In this document: positions 60,118 through 64,000 of the stretch, in pieces | How positions within the stretch are numbered: position 1 is the first letter of the stretch | Layout of the letters: the number at the start of each line of letters is the position of its first letter | NCBI GenBank assembly: GCA_021324415.1 | Contig: JAJPJF010000153.1 | Span: 1-64,000 of the forward strand | Source of the DNA: Nostocales cyanobacterium Centralia_MAG_434 | Lineage (GTDB): Bacteria > Cyanobacteriota > Cyanobacteriia > Cyanobacteriales > Nostocaceae | Direction: 5' to 3' | DNA length: 64,000 nucleotides | Position numbers and translations under genes: made by a program | The notes under the pieces: model-generated | Databases searched by the model: none | Seen by the model: only the letters and a program-made list of their open reading frames with translations | Told to the model about the DNA's origin: nothing

Positions 60118-61500
60118 TTACAATGCCCCAGCTGCTGTTTTATCCAGTACGCCGCCACCTAAGTGTGTGGTGATATTCATTGCTTGCAGTATAGGTAACC
60201 CATTTAGCCCAGAGGGGTAGTCAATAACGCTCACTGCACCATTGCCTTGACGAAAATTCCAGAATTGTTCTGCTGACAAACCTAGAACATGACAAAGCAA
60301 TGTCTTATTGGTAGCATCATGAGCAACGACTAATCCGGTCTTGAGATGCTTTGCCAATGCAGTTTGAACAATTGACTGCCAAGAGGCTACACTTCGTTCC
60401 CATACTTGCTGCAAATTTTCTCCTTCGGGCATTTGTACTTCTGCTGGCATTATTCGCCATCGGTGCAGTTCTCCCGGAAATTCTTGCTCTATTTCTTTTT
60501 CTAATTTTCCTTCCCAAAGTCCGTGGCTAATTTCCCTTAAACCATCCTGAAATTCCAAATTGACATTCTTATGAGGCTGTAAAATGATTTCTGCCGTTTC
60601 TTTGGGACGTTGCATTGGACTACTAACGGCAAAATCAATCTCTACATTTTGCAGAAATTGAGCTGCTTTTTGTGACTGTTGTCTACCATTATCATTCAGC
60701 GGAACGTCAATTTGTCCTTGAAACCTTGTTTGACGATTCCATTCTGTTTCCCCATGACGGACCAGTAACAATCTTACTCCCTGGTGATTTGGTCGTAAAG
60801 ATGGCAAAATTTCTCCCATGTGTTGAGTCTGATTCATTGACTCTAGTTGGACTGGATCTCCCAATCCCCCAGAAAAATTTAACACACTAATGCCACAGTT
60901 AGATTGCTGTAACGAATGATAGCGAGATGGAGAAATCGACAGTGCAGTAGCAAGCATTGCCCGATTAATACCATTGTGACCCACTATCAGTACAGTTTCG
61001 CCTTGATGACGTTGTAAAATTTCTTGCCAGAACTGGCGTGCTTGTTCGTAAAGAGCAAGAACAGGAAAATACTCTCGTGTTCCCTTATCATCCTTAAGAG
61101 GCATTTGTAATTGGTCGGGATGTTCTTGCCAGATTTGATAATCCTCTGGAAACTTCTCCTTCACTTCGGTGGATAGCATTCCAACCCACGAAGGAAGGTC
61201 AATTTCCATCAGTAGATCTGAAGTTTGAATAGCAGCAGACTGTCCAGAATTCGTTATAAGTTCCTGATGGATGATCTCTGCTGTCTCCTTTGCCCGTTGC
61301 AAAGGACTAGTATAAATTGCATTAAATGATATATTGTTGAGGGCTTTGCCTACTCTAACAGCATCGTTACGACCTTTTTCAGTTAGTTTGGACGCATCAG
61401 AACGTCCCTGAATACGCTTTTCAATGTTATAAGTGCTTTGACCGTGGCGCACAATAATGATGCGAGTCACTTGTTGCCCTCCTCTATCTAAATGTTTCAT
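60118..61500 (-). CDS. Two-domain histidine phosphatase (phosphoglycerate mutase-like)
   Basis: 460 aa formed by two tandem histidine phosphatase domains. Domain 1 opens with IIIVRHGQSTYNIEKRIQGRSD, domain 2 (from about 225) with LLLVRHGETEWNRQTRFQGQID; each has the RHG nucleophile and a second His (VGHNGINRAML and VAHDATNKTLL). Cyanobacterial proteins of this size are annotated as histidine phosphatases; the substrate is not evident. It is 16 bp upstream of the dihydroorotase-like gene, so they are probably co-transcribed. Confidence 0.9.
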   Translation of the reverse strand: MKHLDRGGQQVTRIIIVRHGQSTYNIEKRIQGRSDASKLTEKGRNDAVRVGKALNNISFNAIYTSPLQRAKETAEIIHQELITNSGQSAAIQTSDLLMEIDLPSWVGMLSTEVKEKFPEDYQIWQEHPDQLQMPLKDDKGTREYFPVLALYEQARQFWQEILQRHQGETVLIVGHNGINRAMLATALSISPSRYHSLQQSNCGISVLNFSGGLGDPVQLESMNQTQHMGEILPSLRPNHQGVRLLLVRHGETEWNRQTRFQGQIDVPLNDNGRQQSQKAAQFLQNVEIDFAVSSPMQRPKETAEIILQPHKNVNLEFQDGLREISHGLWEGKLEKEIEQEFPGELHRWRIMPAEVQMPEGENLQQVWERSVASWQSIVQTALAKHLKTGLVVAHDATNKTLLCHVLGLSAEQFWNFRQGNGAVSVIDYPSGLNGLPILQAMNITTHLGGGVLDKTAAGAL

Positions 61501-61563
61501 TCTACTGCAAAGTGTTTGCAGATTATTTAGATTTAGATAGATTTGGCAGCTAGAAGAACCAAC

Positions 61564-61591
61564 AGGTTACAGTCATTCTCTCCTGTAACCT
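61564..61591 (-). terminator. Inverted repeat after the 61605 gene
   Basis: 9-bp arms AGGTTACAG / CTGTAACCT with a 10-base loop, 14 bp beyond the minus-strand stop. No clear T-tract, so a weak terminator or stabilising hairpin. Confidence 0.5.
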
Positions 61592-61604
61592 GTAACATCA
61601 AGAC

Positions 61605-61988
61605 TTATTGACCTTGAACCTGTACCTGGAATCCGTTATTAGCGTCAAAAGCTCTATCCCCTTGTGGAAAGATAAGACTGTTTGGAGATGTTAGTGGTTG
61701 GTCTATATTGCGACGTAATTCGACTTGATTACTGATTGGGACAGAGCTTGCTTCTGGTGAAATATTAGCTGTAGCATTTTTGTCAGAGATAGCTAAAGAA
61801 TTTTGTGGAGAAAAAAATCTACCAAAGTCTTGTTGTGCTGTCCGATTATTAACGCCTATGAGAGAATTACCCGATAATGTGTATGTACCACTGTTTGGCT
61901 TTGGTGCTGGAGGTTTTGCTTGAATAGCACTTTCTACACCCAGAATAGTTGTGATGATTGTTAAAGTGGTAATAATTTTGCTTTTCAT
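61605..61988 (-). CDS. Small secreted hypothetical protein
   Basis: 127 aa. Signal peptide (residues 1-24, cleavage near IQAKPP) and a mature part rich in Asn, Ser and Pro with little regular structure. No domain recognised. Likely periplasmic or extracellular. The frame is well closed, but evidence for function is absent. Confidence 0.6.
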   Translation of the reverse strand: MKSKIITTLTIITTILGVESAIQAKPPAPKPNSGTYTLSGNSLIGVNNRTAQQDFGRFFSPQNSLAISDKNATANISPEASSVPISNQVELRRNIDQPLTSPNSLIFPQGDRAFDANNGFQVQVQGQ

Positions 61989-62423
61989 GGTTATGTATTC
62001 TAACTCTCTATTTACAGTTCGATACAGTTACATTTATGTAGCTCAGAACACGAGAAAGAGTTCTTAAAATAGCCGTTCTCAAACACCACACCACATAGAG
62101 ACACAATTGCTTTGAACAAAGAGATTGATTTGTCTGTTACATTTAAGTTGATTGTGTCTTTTATAATTGGAACCTGAGTTCATCCAAGCTTTAGCAAAGC
62201 CAATACATAAGTTACTGACAAAATACACTAGATTCTATATTTCTATTCTAGCTTATTTCATATTTATCAATTTTTACTCTAGTTGTAGAAGTAAAACCTA
62301 GGGATGAAGCGCTGAGCTATCTGAATAGATCTCTGCTCAAAGAACTATCCCTAAGGCTTTAGCTCACCCCATGCCCAACCTTAACCAATCATCGTTTATT
62401 CTCAACGACCTACTTAATTTGTC
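61989..62423. other. Intergenic region without recognised features
   Basis: 435 bp of AT-rich DNA between two minus-strand genes; it presumably holds the promoter for the 61605 gene and the 3' region of the DUF790 gene. No convincing hairpin, repeat or RNA gene was seen. Confidence 0.4.
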
Positions 62424-63638
62424 TTAATCCATGACTGCTAACACAGCTTTTGGCATCAACTTATCTTTAAACCAGACAATTCTCGCCGGGACATCATTTA
62501 ATTTTATTCCCGCTTTTTCTAAATTTAGCCGTTCTGAAATTGCCAAAATTAAGTTATCACAACCAGCGCGCCGTACTTGAGAAAACTTTTTTTGTAAATA
62601 TTCTGGTCGCCAGTAACCAACAATTTCTAACAAGAAGGTGCGACCATCAGGATGGACTAATCTAAAATCGGGGATCATCACACTTCCAGGAATAGGAATT
62701 AAGTCAACTTCTCTTTCTAAAACCCAGTCTGTTTTCATAGAGTCCCACTTATCAGCAAAAGATGCTTCCAGCATACTATCGTATGGCTTACCAGGAGAGT
62801 AGTGGGATACCAAACCACAATCAGAATTGAGAGTAAAACGTCCAGTTTTCCAAGTATTGGTATAAGTATCACGGCTTTGTAGTGTAGCAGCAAGGCTCCA
62901 TTTAGTCACATGAAGTAATGCCGGAATCAGTTTAGCTATTGATAAACCATATCGTGTACTTGGATTAAACAAACTTGTAGGACCATCAATTGTAATTGTA
63001 AAGCCGTGGTCAGCATCACCCTCAACATAAGACATTAATTGAAATAGCTTTAAATACCGAAATAAAAGCTTATATTGTCCTGGAACATTACGATGAGCAT
63101 TCAAAATAATTTGACTTGCTTTATAAAACACACCTTGCACCTGAGATAAATTATATCGATGTAATAATTCCTCTGGTGCTGGTGTGTCAAAGGCTGTCAA
63201 TATTCGATTTTCTGATAAATCAGCATATAATCCATCATGAACTTCTTTTAGTAAAACTTCCCGATCCAGTTCACGACTTAATTCATCAGCAATTTTGGTT
63301 AAAGTTGATGTTACTAACTCTCGACTTGGGACTGACTGCGCTGCCAAACGAAAAACTCTTTCTCGCAACATTTGAGGTTCTAGAGGACTCACTACCTCAA
63401 AGGTGCAAAAACTGCTTTTAAGAATATAAGCTAAGCCCCGCTTCACCTTATAATCTGGAGTATCCCCTTCTAACTCTAATAATTGACGCTCCAGCATGCC
63501 TTGAGTTTTACCCACCACTTGCCGAAAACAAGTGATTAACTCATTTGCTATCTCCAAATTCTTCTGCTCAATTTTTAGTTTCTTAGGGATGATTGTCTCC
63601 CCATTTTGTCTATAACTAAGTAAATCTGTTGGTAACAT
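62424..63638 (-). CDS. DUF790/Bax1-like nuclease
   Basis: 404 aa. Starts LPTDLLSYRQNGETIIPKKL; the C-terminal nuclease part has PDFRLVHPDGRTFLLEIVGYW, a PD-(D/E)xK-type Asp and Glu arrangement. In archaea the DUF790 protein Bax1 is a nuclease partner of the XPB helicase in nucleotide excision repair. Here an XPB-like helicase ends 124 bp upstream on the same strand, so the archaeal-type pair is preserved. The two genes very likely form one operon. Confidence 0.85.
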   Translation of the reverse strand: MLPTDLLSYRQNGETIIPKKLKIEQKNLEIANELITCFRQVVGKTQGMLERQLLELEGDTPDYKVKRGLAYILKSSFCTFEVVSPLEPQMLRERVFRLAAQSVPSRELVTSTLTKIADELSRELDREVLLKEVHDGLYADLSENRILTAFDTPAPEELLHRYNLSQVQGVFYKASQIILNAHRNVPGQYKLLFRYLKLFQLMSYVEGDADHGFTITIDGPTSLFNPSTRYGLSIAKLIPALLHVTKWSLAATLQSRDTYTNTWKTGRFTLNSDCGLVSHYSPGKPYDSMLEASFADKWDSMKTDWVLEREVDLIPIPGSVMIPDFRLVHPDGRTFLLEIVGYWRPEYLQKKFSQVRRAGCDNLILAISERLNLEKAGIKLNDVPARIVWFKDKLMPKAVLAVMD

Positions 63639-63641
63639 TAG

Positions 63642-63659
63642 GATTTTGAACCGCAGATG
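63642..63659 (+). repeat. 18-bp dispersed repeat, copy 2
   Basis: GATTTTGAACCGCAGATG, identical to 35493-35510. Here it lies in the spacer between the DUF790 gene and the helicase gene and is followed by two CCCAGAGGGT(G/A) units. Confidence 0.75.
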
Positions 63660-63762
63660 TAGACACCCAGAGGGTGACTTCCCAGAGGGTACGTAGATGG
63701 ACGCTGATAATTGTACATACTATTCGCGTTCAACCGTATTCATCCGCAGTTTGTTTCCAAGA

Positions 63763-64000
63763 CTATTCGAGTTCTTCTATGTTCCTTTGAGGGGTGCTTT
63801 CAACTGAGTATTTGATTTCCATTTGCTCAGCAGCCTTAGCAGTTTTGCCCTTACCACCACCATACACAACCTGTAAATTACCTTTCCTTTTTAGTTCATC
63901 ACCTCTTCTCCTCGCTGAGGTTCCTTCTTCACTTGTATCTTCTGCTATGACCTCGTACAAGATTGCTTGCTTGTTTTGCTCGTTTCCTTTTCTTAAAACT
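63763..64000 (-). CDS. XPB-like DEAD/DEAH-box helicase, C-terminal part (truncated by window edge)
   Basis: The frame is open to the right edge; only the last 79 codons are visible. The translation reads NKQAILYEVIAEDTSEEGTS then ARRRGDELKRKGNLQVVYGG, typical of the end of XPB/Ssl2-type helicases (a 'LYE.V...T.EE...RRR' ending). Its position directly upstream of the DUF790 nuclease strongly supports this. The remainder of the gene lies outside the window. Confidence 0.75.
   Translation of the reverse strand, partial: VLRKGNEQNKQAILYEVIAEDTSEEGTSARRRGDELKRKGNLQVVYGGGKGKTAKAAEQMEIKYSVESTPQRNIEELE

Overview
The window is chromosomal DNA of a filamentous, probably heterocyst-forming cyanobacterium (Nostocales-like). 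Evidence: a complete allophycocyanin/core-linker operon (apcE-apcA-apcB-apcC) with a four-repeat core-membrane linker; cyanobacterial ATP synthase organisation (atp1 leading one operon, separate atpB-atpE); a PSRP-3/Ycf65 ribosomal protein; system II cytochrome c assembly genes; frequent GCGATCGC (HIP1) octamers; and many short tandemly repeated 7- and 9-bp units between genes. No plasmid, phage, IS element, rRNA operon or CRISPR array was found. One tRNA gene, tRNA-Ala(GGC), is present.

Layout. 0.1-2 kb: atp1 (its operon continues off the left edge) and a methyltransferase. 2.4-7.7 kb: apcE, apcA, apcB, apcC, closed by a strong terminator. 7.8-11.3 kb: ftsW-like, ccdA and ccs1. 11.5-15.2 kb: YdcF-like protein, small unknowns and a Uma2-family protein. 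15.2-24.9 kb: six closely packed minus-strand genes for an envelope glycan or glycolipid (GT2, GT4, HlyD-type adaptor, TPR membrane protein, an unusual GT39-like enzyme with two lectin-like domains, and a flippase-like protein). After a 1-kb AT-rich gap come rfbB, a heptose-kinase-like gene and a DUF6391 gene (25.9-28.8 kb), a PedR-like redox regulator and a fructokinase.

31-34 kb is a small accessory patch (truncated hsdS, Uma2 protein, tRNA-Ala) leading into hisF. 34.3-41.7 kb holds ruvB, a TPR protein, a two-gene HNH endonuclease module, a UGT-like glycosyltransferase, a CYP110-like P450 and a HAD phosphatase. 41.4-45.6 kb holds psrp3, atpE, atpB, then a conserved unknown and a stand-alone MbtH-like gene. 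45.9-57.2 kb holds NurA, a hybrid histidine kinase with a possible bilin-binding GAF domain, PBP4, acetolactate synthase with a zinc-ribbon tail, an MFS transporter and a small hydrolase-like protein. 57.6-64 kb holds a ferrochelatase-like protein with a natural His tail, a dihydroorotase homologue lacking most metal ligands, a double phosphatase, a DUF790/Bax1-like nuclease and the C-terminus of an XPB-like helicase cut by the right edge.

Most of the window is ordinary cyanobacterial core genome. I cannot point to one clearly new multi-gene system. The best leads are the GT39-like/lectin fusion in its operon, the HNH two-gene module, the orphan MbtH pair, the CH-motif GAF kinase, and two enzymes (P450, dihydroorotase) that lack normally essential residues. 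Several intergenic repeat families recur at separated sites and may act as terminators or regulatory structures. All family assignments come from reading the translations; no database search was run.
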